Assembly (NCBI RefSeq): GCF_022539315.1
Contig: NC_066313.1
Span: forward strand, 30,913,059 to 30,977,058
Source of the DNA: Serinus canaria
Taxonomy: Eukaryota > Chordata > Aves > Passeriformes > Fringillidae
Reading direction: 5' to 3'
Length of the DNA stretch: 64,000 nucleotides
The notes under the pieces were generated by a model. That model searched no databases and was not told the DNA's origin. It was given only the letters and a program-made list of their open reading frames with translations. The position numbers and the translations under genes were made by a program. The first letter of the stretch is position 1. The number at the start of each line of letters is the position of its first letter. This document shows positions 11,266 to 24,851 of this stretch, in pieces.

Positions 11266-14200
11266 AATGCAGCATTTTCACAATCTATAACATACTGCAT
11301 CATTCATACAGCTTTATTTTTTCAGGAAAACTCAAGTAATTTAAGACTACCCCTAGTTCTCTTTCATTTAAAATAAAAGAAATTTTAAACTCCAACTGAA
11401 GTTTTAGATATTTTCCCTGTTCTTCTTCAAGGGTATTGCATAAGCACATGTAGGTCAAAGAGAGAGCTGCTAGGAAGAAAAGTGTCTGCCAAATATTTTT
11501 GAGCAATGTATTAACATTATTCAAATTCCTTTTAAAGAGCAGTCCTTCCCCCCACAGTTTCTTCTTGACAGGTGTCAGTTGATGAAGAGATGAGTGCGGG
11601 GGTGGGTGTTCTTATCTAAAAGGATTTTAAATAATGTTACTGACATTACTTGAATCAAAATTGCTGCCTAAGTAATGTTACAAGGAGTTTTGTCTTTTAA
11701 AGGGTATTAAATTATGTTACATTTCTCAGAAACCCTACCTTTCACACTCACTTCTCCCCTCTATGTGGGATTTGCATTTTCCTGGGTTATCAGATGTTTT
11801 AGTAGTACATGATTGGTCAATGACATTAAATTGAACATTTCAGAAACACTGGTCTACAGAGAGACCAGTGAGCTTCAAGGGTTTGAAATACTGGCTTGGG
11901 TTGTTGTGCACCTGTGACAGTTCAGCATCTGTGTGGCTGTGGAGAGATCAGGGTCTAGAAACATTGAGTATGAGTGATTGGGTTTGCACTTTAAGAAGTC
12001 CTGAGGAATGGCAGAGGATTCCTATCAGAGAATTTTAAGTGAACTTAAAATAACCATATTTATGCTCTGTGCCTTTTCTCCCCCTGGATTTCTTTCTGAT
12101 CTATAATTATTAAAAAAAAAAAACAACAAAAAATAAAGGAAAAAAAAAAGGAAGTGATTTTCAGCCTCTCTGAGTGGTTCTTTTGGAAGTAAAACTAATA
12201 ACATTTTTTTTCCTTAAACTTGCCCTAAAATTAGGAGTAATAAACCTGTGGTGTTTCCATTGAATCATTGAATTTGATTGTGCATATCTTCTGAGATGTC
12301 AACTAAGAGGCTGGCTTAGTTTTATCACAGAATGGCAGATGACATGTTTGAGAAAATTCTTTATTTTAATAACTGTTCAAAACTGGATGCTGTTGTTGAT
12401 AAACACAAGAATTGTGTTCTGCTCAATTCTTTACAAGGAATAGAATGTGAAATGGAGAAAGTAAGAATAACATTCTTTCTAAATCTATATCTGATTCTGC
12501 GGGAATAGATCACCACAGAAAAGTTTAGGTCTTGTTGCCATAGTGTCTATAAACTGATACAGCAATGTTAGTATTAGAGGTGCTTGGAGGAAGACCTCAA
12601 GATTAAAACATTTTTTCCTAATAAAGGTTTCTAAAACTTGAAATGCTGTGGGACTAGAAGTGTTTTTTAGAAATTATTCATGTCCTGTATATAGAAGGAA
12701 AAAAAAACCCCAAAACCAAAAAATTTTATAGTCCCTGATGGAAAGAGTTTAGAGTATAGGCAATCAATACAACTGTGATAGCTCATGATTGAAAACAGTC
12801 ATTTGCTGAATCTTGAGAGATGCTGGTATAAGTATATGTAAATTAAAAATAACCCAACCCAAAATTTAAATAAAATTGTTCTTCAATAATAAAAATTCAG
12901 AGAAACACTGAAAATTTAATATGCTAAAAGAACCCCAAAACCTACAAAAGTCTCATCTTTGTATAAATTGGATCACTTTAGTGAAATTTTTAGATATGTG
13001 GAAGAATCCTTCAGCCCCTAAAGAAAGTATTTTTTCATTATATATTTCTTTGTTCTCTATTAAATGAATCTGTGAGAAAAACAATCTCTTAGTACATTTT
13101 CTCTTCCATAAGCTGAATTTATTGGAGGTTTAGAGATGCTGTTCAATGTGATTATGTTATTAGCAATATGTTTACTGACTGCATAAACAGATCAAAAATT
13201 ATTTTTCCATATTTTGTGTGATTTAGAGATTTAATTTTTAATACATATGCAAATATTTATCATATAAATGTAGCAGAAAAAAGGTTCCTAGATCAGCTGT
13301 GATTTTCTATTAGACAAACAACCACCTGGGCAGGTAAATATGCAATGGATGGCCAAGGCAGGGAGGTAGTGAACATAGCAAAAAGTAGAATCTGGATGTG
13401 TTTGAAAGAAGCAGACCTGATGCCTCTTTTTCCTTCTTTTTCTCCACAAAGGTCCATAAAGGATAAGTTTTTCTATGTGTCTGAGAAAGCTGAGATGACC
13501 CCAATTTGTTCTAAAATGTAGAATTATTTTGGACAATTTAACTTCACCTTTTCATCCTCAATAATGACTATTTATCTAGTGTTAAATCTTTGTGAGGTTC
13601 TCTTCAGATATGATGAAAAAGACATGACCTCTGTCTCAGTCAAGAATAATAACAAGAGACAAAGGAAAGTAGGTGGGGAAAAAGGTTTATAACAAGTAAA
13701 GGTAATTGGCTGGCAATTGCACATAAATTTCAGAACTTCAACTTAGCATCAGGACAGAGAGGAAAAGGGGAGTAGTTAAAGTTAAGTGCTGAAAAAGGCA
13801 TTTGAAAGTGAAGAAAGTAACCCCCAGCTCAACAGACAAAAGTGCACTACAAAACTGTAGCTGAAAAAAATTGGAAGACTTGGGATTGTGAGTTTCTAAT
13901 AGTCTGCCCATCTTAGTAGGCCCTAAAATTGTCAGAAGACTTGGATAAAAGAAGGGACTTCAGGTCCCTAGGTGCTTCCCTTATATTTTTCTCCATTCCC
14001 CTCCACTGCTTATACTTACATGTTTTTGCTCGATATGGAGTGCCTGGAAAGGTTAAAGATGGACAGCAAGACAGACAGTGCCTAAGCTGTGAGTCTGTGA
14101 TAATTCATATGTTTATGATCCCAGCAGTTCCCAAAGAATACAAGGAAAGAAAATGTTCTTCTCTGAAGGCTGTCACACGTGAGGGACCCATATGAACCTC

Positions 14201-15850
14201 TCCTCTGTGCTGTCTTCCTTCAGACAAAGTTACTAGCCAGAGATCAGCAGATCAAAGGTCTGGCTTCCATTCAGTAAATTTGGAAGAAAGGTTTAGGGAT
14301 GCATTACAGAGAGAAATCTCTTTGGTCACTCCAGTTTTTTGTGCACCCTAACTCACAGAATCTTTTTTCAGAACATAAGCTGCATCTTGAAATTGGTTCA
14401 AAAGTAATTTCTCCCTTACTCTTCCAGGTCTTGATTTTTTCTAGTATTTGGTTGTTTTTTTCATATAATTGATAATTCAGCCACAGTTTTGTCCAGTTTA
14501 AGACTAATTTAACTTGTGATTCTAGTTCTTCTTCCCTGATATTTTCCCATGTGTGCATATGTAAAGAGGATTCATAAACTTATCTCACTTTAATAGAAGT
14601 TTCCAATTTTCTGGACATTCCAAGTAGATCTCTTGTACATCAGACTTTGCACATGCTCCTGCTCAAGTTTGTATTTTCAGATAATGCCTTTGAAGACTTT
14701 TTCTGTACCACCAACATTTTGTTACCATTGAAGCACATACCTTCCTATAAGCATCCTATTATTCATCCTATCTTCTTGCTCTTCCAGCACCTAAGAATCT
14801 TTTCCTCCCTTTTCCACAGAAGACTGCAGTTATGGTGACATGTACATTTTTCACCTCCATGCTGCACTGCTGTTTTTCATTGCATGTATTGCTGAATGGA
14901 AGGAAATAATGTACACTCTCAGCTAGTTACTGACCTCCCTCATGTATCAAGATGAGCCATAAACATATCTGTTGCTCCCCTGGCTGTTGGTGAACTCTGC
15001 TCTTCGGAGCAACTCATACATAAGGCTTCAAATACCGTAGAGATTTCCATTCTAGGTGCCTCAGCAACTACTAGAATATTTTCTAACTATTTAAGCATAA
15101 GTCATACAGCAGTCAGGAAAAAAAATCTTTTCCTTGGAGGTGAACAAGTTGACTGCACCTCCAGAAAACATCAGCACTGGGTTGAACTACTTCATGGCTG
15201 ACTGAATCAAGAGGCTTGATTAAAATCTTCCATAATGAACAGAATGGAATTTGTGACTATTATCTCCACATAAAAGTTATCTTGTCTGGAATACAGCTTT
15301 GCCCATCAATTAGCTGCTAAACACTCATGTATAATGATGGCAGCCACAACAAAGACAACAGAATACAGTATAGGCTCTACTCACTGGAGGGCAAATCACA
15401 GAATTTTTGCTTTTCAGATCAGTGCATTTTCTTTTAAGCAGGAAGAACATGAATATTATAGTGGTCCATGACATTTTCAGGGATGTCCAAAATGAATATT
15501 TTTTAAAATCAAAATACAGCTTCTCTGGAGTCCAGCTGGTGTTTATTAAGCTCTTCTGTTAAAAAAATGGCTAGGACCTTTTCTTGTGTTTACAAGATGA
15601 AAATGAATGAAGATACATAGCCAAGCAGGAAGCAAAGGAATAAAGGAATTAAGATATTTTCTCCTTTATAATAAATGGTTTTTTGGAAGATTTTTTTCCT
15701 TTTTATTAAACTAAGACATTCTCTATAAACTGAGGTCTCACAGGGTGATATCTGGAGGGAGTTTAAGGGAATTTTTAACAAAGAGCTGTGTATTTTCTTT
15801 GATTATACCTGACAAAATATGGAAAAGTAAATACCTGATCAGTAGTGATC
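11266..15850. other. Intergenic sequence, no recognised gene
   Basis: Long AT-rich stretch with A-rich low complexity near 12112-12149. Open frames (for example 13929-14195 plus, 14304-14558 minus) carry no recognisable domain. I see no retroelement ends. Confidence 0.55.
12112..12149. repeat. A-rich low-complexity tract
   Basis: A12, CAACA6, TAAAGG and A10 in succession. It could be the remnant poly(A) tail of a decayed retrocopy, but nothing recognisable precedes it. Confidence 0.8.
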
Positions 15851-15912
15851 CTGTGGAGCTCACTGCCACAAAACAGCCTGGCCAAACTCCTAGCAGGATT
15901 CCCAAGGACATG
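15851..15912 (+). mobile_element. Old CR1-like 3' relic
   Basis: GGAGCTCACTGCCACAAAAC followed by CCTAGCAGGATTCCCAAGGA resembles the end-of-ORF2 region of old CR1 lineages (the 'aactcactgccacaggatgt ... agcaggattcaaaaagg' theme, recalled from other amniote CR1s). The match is short and diverged. Confidence 0.4.
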
Positions 15913-16254
15913 CAGTGTGCTGCAACGTGCAGTGGTGGAAAAGTTAACTCGTGTGCACAGATGTTTGCAAGAATGCTGCCCACAACACAAAAAAAAAATA
16001 AAAAATGAAAGATATAGCCATCAGGTTTTTTTCCTACCTAGCAGTGCAGGGACAGAAAGGAGAGACCCACAGCCAGTGTGTGCATGTCTCAGTGCACACA
16101 GGTGGGAATTAAGGGAGTGCAGGTATTGATGTGGGTACCCACAGTGGTATGGCCAGCACGTCTCCAACAGGAATGTTGTAAAAATGGGGAAAACAGCTCT
16201 GACAAGAGGGCTGTGTTCTTCTAACTGCAGTGTCCTGGGAGAAATTTTGTGTGC

Positions 16255-16425
16255 TCAGCCCAGGGAAGTTGGTGGAGTCACCATCCGTGGAGGTGTTTAT
16301 GAGACAGGTAGATGCAGTGCTTAGGGACATGGGGAAAAGGCAGACTTGGCAATGCTTGCTTAATGGTTTGACTTGTTAATCTCTATTGCTTCAGCCTAAG
16401 CAATTCTATCATTCTGCGATCTATA
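16255..16425 (+). mobile_element. CR1 LINE 3' tail
   Basis: Sense CR1: GAGTCACCATCCGTGGAGGT, GTTTATGAGACAGGTAGATG, GCAGTGCTTAGGGACATGG, GGTTTGACTTGTTAATCTC and a terminus CAATTCTATCATTCTGCGAT. The 5' limit is approximate; diverged CR1 sequence may extend back to about 16100. Confidence 0.88.
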
Positions 16426-18549
16426 ACTCTGTCTGCATGAGTGTATATGGGTGTGATTAAAACTTTTGGGGAATAGTTATGGGAGGATGTCTCAAAAAGC
16501 ACAGGTGTTGGCTAGCATTTTGCAAGTGTCAGATGTTGGGGTTTATTTGTGCTATTGCTGAATTGATCCTGACTGTATAGCTCACTGATTGCGAGACAAT
16601 GAGGTGTCATTAATGAATTTACACACCTCCTTCATCCTGATTTGATTTTAACCACGTGAATTGATCAAGGTTTTCTTTCCCTGCAACACATGGGAAAGGA
16701 GGCATTGGTTTTAAGGCACAATAATGAATTAATCTTGGGACAAAAATCAAATCTAAAGAGAATGTGCAGGGGTGGAACAAAAAAAAAAAAATTCTTACTT
16801 ATAGTAATTGCACTAATTTTCAAAGTGGTACCTTATGACAGGATGCTTCCAGACCCTTTCAAGCTAAACAAAACCAGAAATCCTGTCAGAAATGGCTTTC
16901 CCAGGACATTTCTAGGTCATCATGATACAGAAAAGTAGCGGTTTCAAAGGACTCAGGTAAATGTCTACACTTTTTGCTTGGTAAATCACCCTGGCCTTCT
17001 AGCTGGAGAAATTCAGACCAGATTCTGGCTCCATACTCCATTTCATGATTGCAAGTCTGTCTCCGGTTAAACTTCAGATGTATATACTGATGGAAGGATA
17101 AGAAGTACAGATCAACAAAAAGATAAACACCGATAAAGTTAAATATGTGTAGAAGCTTCTATGATGATGCTTTTGTGCACATAAACAAAGTAAATTAAGG
17201 TGTCAAGCTGTGAGATATCTTCCAAATAGACTACCCAGTAAGTACCAGAATTAACAGTACAGCCAGAAGTGGCAGAAAAGAAATACACAGAAGCTTAAAA
17301 ATATATAAATAGAAAGTTAGAAAGAGAGTTGAAGAAGTTGAGAATTCAGAAGTACACCAGAACACCCACTGAGTTTGTTTTGAACTAATCCCATCCATTT
17401 TTATTTTTATTTTATTCTTTTTTTTTCTGAAAACTATAACCACTGATTCTTTCTTGGTGGCCTCTATGCCTCTTTTAGCTACTTAAAAAAAAAAAAAAAC
17501 ATAATCAAAGAATTACAGCACAGCACCACCTATGGTTGATAAAACTCCTCAGAAAAACAGTGTTGAGACATAAGGCTGTACTCAATAGAAATTGGACTTT
17601 TACTCAATGATGTTAAAGAGGTGAAGTAGCAGTAATGGGAGGGGTGTCTCATATGTAAAATCTGTCTTGCGAAATTAATATCTATTGTTAGGGCTAAATC
17701 CAGGAATAAAACTACACAAAAAGGTGTAGCCAAGTGAAGTTTATCTAAAGTAAAGGAGGAGGAAAATATTCTACTGACACAGGGAAAGAATGAACACAAC
17801 ACTAATATGAACAGTTTAATAGCTACAACAGATGAGTCAGGACATCACCACATTGCATCGCCTTAAAAAATATCAACTTCAGCAAGCCTTGCCACAACTA
17901 GCTGTAAGCAGTGATCCTCTATATTTTTGGAGGTTTCTGTGAAACCTTTACTTAGAACAAATACTCTTATTATGCAATAAGTTCAAAAAATGGTAAAACC
18001 AAAGCACTATTTTGCCGAACTGAAAAATGAAATTAAAAAAAGCAACAGTTACTGAAACATGCAGATAAAATTCTTGGCCAACTCCTTCCTAAGTGACACA
18101 CTTTTTCTGCTTTTTCCTTTTCTCCTTAGCCTTTTCATCCCTGTCTTTAAGAGGATGTATACATGACATGCCTGAAACTCCTGTCATAGTAGTTTGTTTT
18201 AAAAAAGACCTAATTCTGCTGCTGCACAAAAAGTTGTTTCTTTGTTCACTGAATTACATCTGCTTTGCTTCAGTGTGAATGAAGGGAGTTTTCAATCGCT
18301 TCTGAGGATACTACAGAGGCAATAAAAAAACTGCAAGAGGGTATGCATCAGACAGACAGATGAGATGTCAATCCAGAATTCTGGCAGAAGAGGTTGCCAT
18401 GGAATTACAGATAATTTATAGATGTGAAAAATGTTATTTTGATGTCTCTTGAATTGGATAAGGAAACATTTGTCAGGAAGTTTGGAGCTTACCTCATCGA
18501 GGTTTCTAAAGCTAGGTGTGATTCAGAAGACTGGGAGACCCTTGCACTC
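16426..18549. other. Intergenic sequence, no recognised gene or repeat
   Basis: AT-rich DNA with homopolymer A runs (16779-16790 and about 17485-17500) and a T-rich stretch at about 17398-17428. No gene or transposon was recognised. Confidence 0.6.
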
Positions 18550-18883
18550 TGAATACTCATGAGGGGAAGAAGAGGGGCAGGCACTGATCTCTTCTCTGTG
18601 ATGACCAGTGTCAGGACCTGAGAGAATGGCCTAAAGTTGTTTCAGGGGAGGTTTAGGCTGGATATTTGAAAAAGATTTCCCACCCATTGGGTGGTTGGGC
18701 ACTGGAACAGGTTCCCCGGGGAAGAGGTCACAGCACCAATCGTGACAGAGTTCAATAAGTGTGCCAATGTTATTGGGCATGAGCTGTGCTCCTTGGGGAT
18801 GGTGCTGTGCAGAGCTGGGTGTTGGACTTGATGATGATCCTGGTAGGCCCCTTCCAAGTCAAGATATCATGTGTGACTCTGTG
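18550..18883 (+). mobile_element. CR1 LINE 3' fragment
   Basis: Sense CR1 from the end of ORF2: AGAATGGCCTAAAGTTGTTT, GGGGAGGTTTAGGCTGGATA, GGTGGTTGGGCACTGGAACA, GGTCACAGCACCAATCGTGA, TTGGACTTGATGATGATCC, CCCCTTCCAAGTCAAGATAT. The copy at 40910-41167 is of the same subfamily and matches it phrase by phrase (GGCACTGGAACAGG, GGTCACAGCA, GTGGGTCCTGTTCAACTCAA). Confidence 0.92.
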
Positions 18884-20107
18884 CTTGAGTCTGATTCAGG
18901 TTCTGCCTGTGGTTAGTAGGAAAACAGAAACATCCTCAAAAGATCTGGTCATGTTCAGTATTGTGAGTACTCAGGTTGGGATGTTTTTCTAAATAGCTTC
19001 CCTCTGCTGAAGGAACCTCATCTTGGCCTAAAAACCTAAGTTTTCATAGCATGAATTCAAGTAAAATGTATTTCACATTTCACCTTTTTTTAGGAGGGAA
19101 TCATTTGGCCTTGTCCTTGATCTCTGAAGGCTAGAATACAGTCAGAAATCGGTCTCAGATAACCCATCTGAGGACAGAATCAACTCATTAGTGATCAGGT
19201 GGAAACTCCAAGTTTAAACAATCTAAATAAGTGAAAAGCAACAGCATCTCAAGATTGACATAGGATTGTAAAAAACTGAACCTCCACTCTGCAAGATGTG
19301 GCAGGATTTGGGTAAAATGTTTTGTGACACCATTTTGGATATTTCCCTTTAAGAGAATGCATAGATTATTCATGATCAGGCACTCAAGAGTATAATTGCA
19401 AACTAATATCCCCTCCAGTTTGGGGCTATATTTAATAACATGCCTCAACACCAAATTTCTTTTTAGCCAATTGGTTTCAATGTAGCTCATCTGAGAGGAA
19501 ATGAAGTTTGTTGCAGAAGTAGCTGTTCAGGTGTGTGTAACCTCTGAGCATGATTGCTGTAGTTTAGCTGTGGGGAAAAATATTTTACTACTCTTGATCA
19601 TACCAAAAAGAAAGAAAAATCCAGGGAAGGTGACAGCCTTGTTCATCAAATGAAGACACACAATCTTCAAGTCAGTGAAAGATGCCAAGTAATGGCATGC
19701 AGAAGATCATTTCAGTGACATGGAGAGAAGAGGAAGAATACTTCTTTTGTTAATTACAACAATTAAATTCTGATGGATAGAACATTTAATGGTACAAAAT
19801 AATTACAGAAGGATTACCTAACTTAGTTATTTGACTACTCAAAAATTTGAGAGAGAAGCTTTTCTACTCTGCAGGATGCACTGTTTTATTTCCAAGCATT
19901 TTCAAGTGCTTGTAGCAAAGATAAACCAGCAGGTGATTTGGTAATCTTGAAGTCCTTGAGAAACAGGAACATGAATCTGGGCCTCAAGGGTATCTAAAAA
20001 ACCCATGAGAGGTGCTTTTTCAGTTTCTCAGTCACTTCAAGATGGGGAATACCCAATTCCACAACACAGCCTGTTGTGACTGGAAAAATATTTACAAGAA
20101 CATGTAG
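18884..20107. other. Intergenic sequence, no recognised gene or repeat
   Basis: Nothing recognisable. A 100-codon minus frame at 19188-19490 has no identifiable domain. Confidence 0.6.
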
Positions 20108-20382
20108 CTGTAGGACAAGGGGGACTGGATTCAAAGTGACAAAGGGCAGGTTTAGAAGAATTATTAGGTAAAAATTCTTCACTCTGAGGTTGATAAGGCA
20201 CAGGAAAAGATTGTCCAGATAACCTGTGAATGCCCCATCCCTGGAAGTGTTCAAGGCCAGGTTAAAGGACCCTTTGAGTAACCTGGTCTAGTAGAAAGTA
20301 TCCATGGCAGAGAAGTTTGAACTAGATGACCTTTAATGTCTCATCCAACCCAAACTGTTCTATGACCTTGTGATCCTTTGAC
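20108..20382 (+). mobile_element. CR1 LINE 3' fragment
   Basis: Sense CR1: GGACAAGGGGGACTGGATTC, AATTCTTCACTCTGAGGTTG, GCCCCATCCCTGGAAGTGTT, CAAGGCCAGGTTAAAGGACC, GAACTAGATGACCTTTAATG and a terminus TTCTATGACCTTGTGATCC. It is the same type as 7075-7277 and, in reverse, 33898-34170. Confidence 0.92.
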
Positions 20383-23300
20383 AACAGTAAAAAAACAGTT
20401 GGAAATGGCTGATAGTCATAGTTCCAGTCTTAGAAAAAAAACAATATGGCAGGATTTTTCTATAGGCATTCTTCTCATATAATGAGAAATTAGAAAATAA
20501 AAAGCTTCTCATCAGTAAGCACAGTCACCTCAGATAAAGAGAGAAAAATCTATATAGTGTATTCTGAAAAAGCAATAATCGTATTGTGTTTCTTTATCTA
20601 ACTCTGAAGTTTTCAGAAGACAAAACTTGAAACTTAAAAAAAAAAAAAAAATCAAAGGAAATTAAGTAGCCTGAATTTACATTAGGGAGCAAAGAGAAAT
20701 CTTTTTTGAACAAGTGATTATCAAATTACAGACCTGTCATTACAATTTCCTGAAAGGGTCACCACTTTCTCTTGTTCCTGACAGACAAAGAAAGTGTGAC
20801 AGGCTTGATCAATATTTCAGTTAACATAACAGCTGGCTAATAAGAGGACTTATGACAGACAAAGTTTTGTTTCAAGGCAATAAAATAAATGTTTTTAAAA
20901 GATGTGGTTTGATTTCCTTGTTTTGTTTTCCTTTTCTAGTTTGTTTAATAGTTTTCATTATTCTGAATTTTCTTTTTTTAAGCTTGAGATAAGTGTGTTC
21001 AAGACTAAATTTCCCAAGATGTGCAAAAAAAGAACAATCAGAAAGCCATGTAAACTAAAACAGGAACGTTTTTGTATATCTGTCAGTTGTAAAAGGATAG
21101 CTATATTAAAAGGAAATTTTAGCACATTAAATGCATGTCCATGACACTCTTATGTGATGAACCCTCTCCTTTTTTCCCCATCTGATTCATAGAGGAAAAC
21201 CTAATGGTTACAGGACAAAGTAGGCAGACCTGTCCAGCAGAAGCTAATATCCATTGTTAAATTACTTTCCTTATATAAGTGCTGTTTGAATTCCAGCTGA
21301 TGAGACTCCACAGAAGCTTGAGCAATTTTATAATACTTTTAAATCTTGCAGTGACTTCTTTTAACCTTGCAGCACCCTACTTTAAAAACCAAATCGTTTT
21401 CCTTTAGGTTTCCAGGGACCTCCCATGGAAGTGAATTTTAGTTCAAGGCAAATTCATGGGGTCGGACCCTTGAAGCCTTTTAGACTTTCTTCTTTTGAAA
21501 GCAAAATTTATTTGTTGCATGAGGGTGGGGTCTCTCAAAAGGGAAATGTATGCACATGCCCGTGGCGCACTGCAGAAAGAAGAGCATTGAAAAACAGCTG
21601 CACGGACCTCGATGATATCTTAAGCCCTGCCTTGCAAACTCTGTCCTGTTGCAAACTCTGTCCCTTAACTGCTGCCCTTACCAGCGTTTGTTTGGTCACA
21701 GCTGGATTTAGAGGACAGCATCAGAATTCCCGCCTATTCTGCCATGCACAAAGAATTCTGAAAAGGATTAGATCCCCGATTCCTCCTTCTGTGTAGTCAT
21801 AACATTTAAAATACCATTAAACCTTGGCTTTTGCTTCTCTGTGGGTTCCTGTACCCTACAGCTTACCACATTTCAGAGTCTGCAGGGGTTTGTATTGTAC
21901 TCCGAGCTTTGTGCAATGTTGTAATGTTTCCATAAAGCCATTATGTGGAAGAATGTTGCAAACTTTGTTTTTCATTTTTCTCAGGCACTTTTGTGTGACA
22001 CTTATTTATATACCTTATTATATATTGTAGTCCCTAGCGATCATTTTTCATAGTCATCTAACTTGTCTGGTATTCTTCCCCTAAAGGTTCTAAATAATCT
22101 CAAGGCTTTAAAGCCGAGCTGTTCTGATGCAGCATTCAGCAGCTAAAGCTTTCCACTTGAGCTGTCATCTCAGTGCGTGGAGTGGCAGCTGCAGCTGATT
22201 CAACTCAACATTTTATGTGACAAAAGCTGCACTTCTGGGAAGAAGAACCACCCCAAAAATACCTCTGGGCAATGGCACAGGATCTCAATGAACAAGCCAG
22301 GTTTGTGCAAGGTGACGAATGAACCTCCGCCACCTGAGCTCCAACCTGCCAGGGATGAGCTGCAATCTTTGCTTTGTCAGAGAATGCTGAACCTGAGTTA
22401 AACTGATGTGACCAAAACCATGGTGTTTAAATAGGAGATTGGCCCATTTGTAAAATATTTGTGTCCAAGCTTGTTACAAACCAGTGAAAAATCACCTTAA
22501 CAAGAGCTCCACCCTAGAAACTTTGCTAGATGTCCAGTATATATACGTTCATATATATATATTTTTAGCACCCATTATTATGTTAACCAGCTCATGACAA
22601 ATTCATTCTGGAGAAAAAGAGGAGAGATGAGATGGAAGAGAAAACTGGAGTTAATATTTTGGTGGCTTCTGTTTGTGTTTATGTTCCTACCCCCTATGGC
22701 CTTTACTTAATGCCTTGAGAAAGCATTTATCGAGCCAGAAGAATGCCAGCCCCAGCGGGTTGTGGTCGGGCTTACGTTGTTTGATTCAGACTCTCATGCT
22801 GATTCAAATTACTTTCTATCACACATCAAAGAAACCTCCAAAATTTGTCATGTTCAAATTACTGTGCTATTCCTGGGTGTTGCTTATTACCATTAAACCC
22901 TCAAAGGCTCCAGACTCAATTAGCTGTTTCATTTTATAACAGCCTTTAGCATCCATGTATTCATGCATGAATCCATCCCTCCCTCCTTGTGGATTCTGAG
23001 GGCTATCTTAAAACAAAGCTCCCTCTAAAGCTTATATTTTCAATGGCCCAAATGGACAGTTTTCCACAGGGAAAATTCCACAGAGCGTGCTAAGGATTTT
23101 GCTAATCACTAGATCTCACAAAGTTCAAGTGGAATCTCAAATCTCTTTCTCTGGAAGACAGATTGCCTTGAAAACCATTTATTTCGCTCGACTTTGGTTC
23201 TAAAAAATGTGGGCAGTTTAAATAACCAAATTGCTTAAATTCCCTGTGATTATAGTGAAGAGATACTGGCATCAGTACTGAGCAATTAATTCCTTTCAAG

Positions 23301-24851
23301 GCTAGATATCTGAGATATTTAGGATGGATTGCCTGTAGAGGTGCTATATTCTCTGTGTTGGCTGTAGATAATTACCTTCAATGACTAACTTTCATATGGA
23401 TAAAATTAGATGATGTGATGATAGACTGACCTTGCACAGGAGTGGCAATTTCAAAGCCTATGAGCATTTAGTTGTACAAACAATGAGATATAAACATGAG
23501 GCTTTGGTAATAACACCGACATTTACATACTTCACATTTTTCAGACCACTTGAAAACATCAAATAATTGCCGAGTTCTGACAGTTTTGTGCTTTTTATTT
23601 TATTTTTTTTTTAATTGAGGCTGATTTAAAGCTTATCAGATAAAATAGACTGAATCACTGAATTTAGCTGCTACATCTCCAGGCCCACATTACCTATATG
23701 TGTGCAGATTTTCATGCCTGAAACAAAGGAATGTTAAAGAACACTGGCAAACCCCTAAGTCACACAGCGCTCTGAGGAAGATCTACTACATGTTTTCCTT
23801 AAAATGGGCATTCAGAAAGCCCCAAAAAGACTTCAGTATTCTTAATGCAATTTTTTTGTTTTCTTTGAAAAACATAATAGAACACTGAGGTTTAGAAACA
23901 GAGGAATTGTATACAGTAGAAAAAAATGAAATCGTTTGAATGTAAATGCCCTCCTTGCTCATTGCGCCATCTCCTTCCTTTCCCCTTGTTTATCAATAAA
24001 TCATATTTGGCTTTGTGGCATGTAATTCTTCCAATGAACTCCTCACAATCCCCTCAAGGCCAAAGGTCCGCAAATGCTCCATTCTCATTGTTGGAGAGAT
24101 GAAAATGGGAGCCCCATTTCACGCTAAGATTATGGAGCACTTGCTGCACCTTGGATTGTTTCAAAAATCTGACACTTTACTTTAGCATTCTTGAACTTTA
24201 GAATAGCATTTTCCTAATCTCACCTGGCAATAGATGATAATTGTTTATGTTCTCCTGCCAATGACTATTGAATTCAAATAAAAATAATAACAGTATAGAA
24301 TACTAATACAATGGTTAAAAAGTAGTCATGGTGTAAACCTGTCCTGCCCATCCAAAATGCAGATTCAGACATTCCAGGGAATCCCCTCAGTAGGGATTTC
24401 CAGAAAAACTTAAGAGGAAACTCAATGTTTTTCCCAGAGCTACCTGAGCTATAATCAAACTATAAGGAAAGAATAAGTGAATGAAAAGGTGAAAGTATCT
24501 TCACCTGGATTTTTTTCTGTAGCTGGGTTAAATTTCCTTTGAAAAATTTCCACACCAAGAAACTTGTGAAACACCTGTCTGCTCCTGGAGCACAGACCAA
24601 CAGAAGTGTCAAAGACTTCACTATATTTAGTTGGATTTGTTAGCTTATATTTCCTGGTCCCAGTGCAGACACATATTTGGCTTTGTGATGAATTGAAATT
24701 ATGTGAACTGCATGGCATTTGATCTAAGGCAGAGTATGTGATGGATGCAGGGGTATCAAATAGTCTATGACAGATGTGAAGCATCTGACAAGGAGAAAAA
24801 GCTATTCCATATCACAAGAGAAAGGAAGTTTCTGCATTATTTCTCATTTAA
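20383..24851. other. 4.5-kb intergenic stretch without recognised repeats
   Basis: No CR1, LTR or gene was recognised. A poly(A) run lies at about 20636-20651. The segments at about 21420-22420 and 23560-24330 contain comparatively complex, less AT-biased sequence. A 123-codon plus frame at 21425-21796 lies in the first. It holds a near-perfect direct repeat of TTGCAAACTCTGTCC at about 21634-21664. I cannot tell from one sequence whether these are conserved noncoding elements. Confidence 0.5.
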
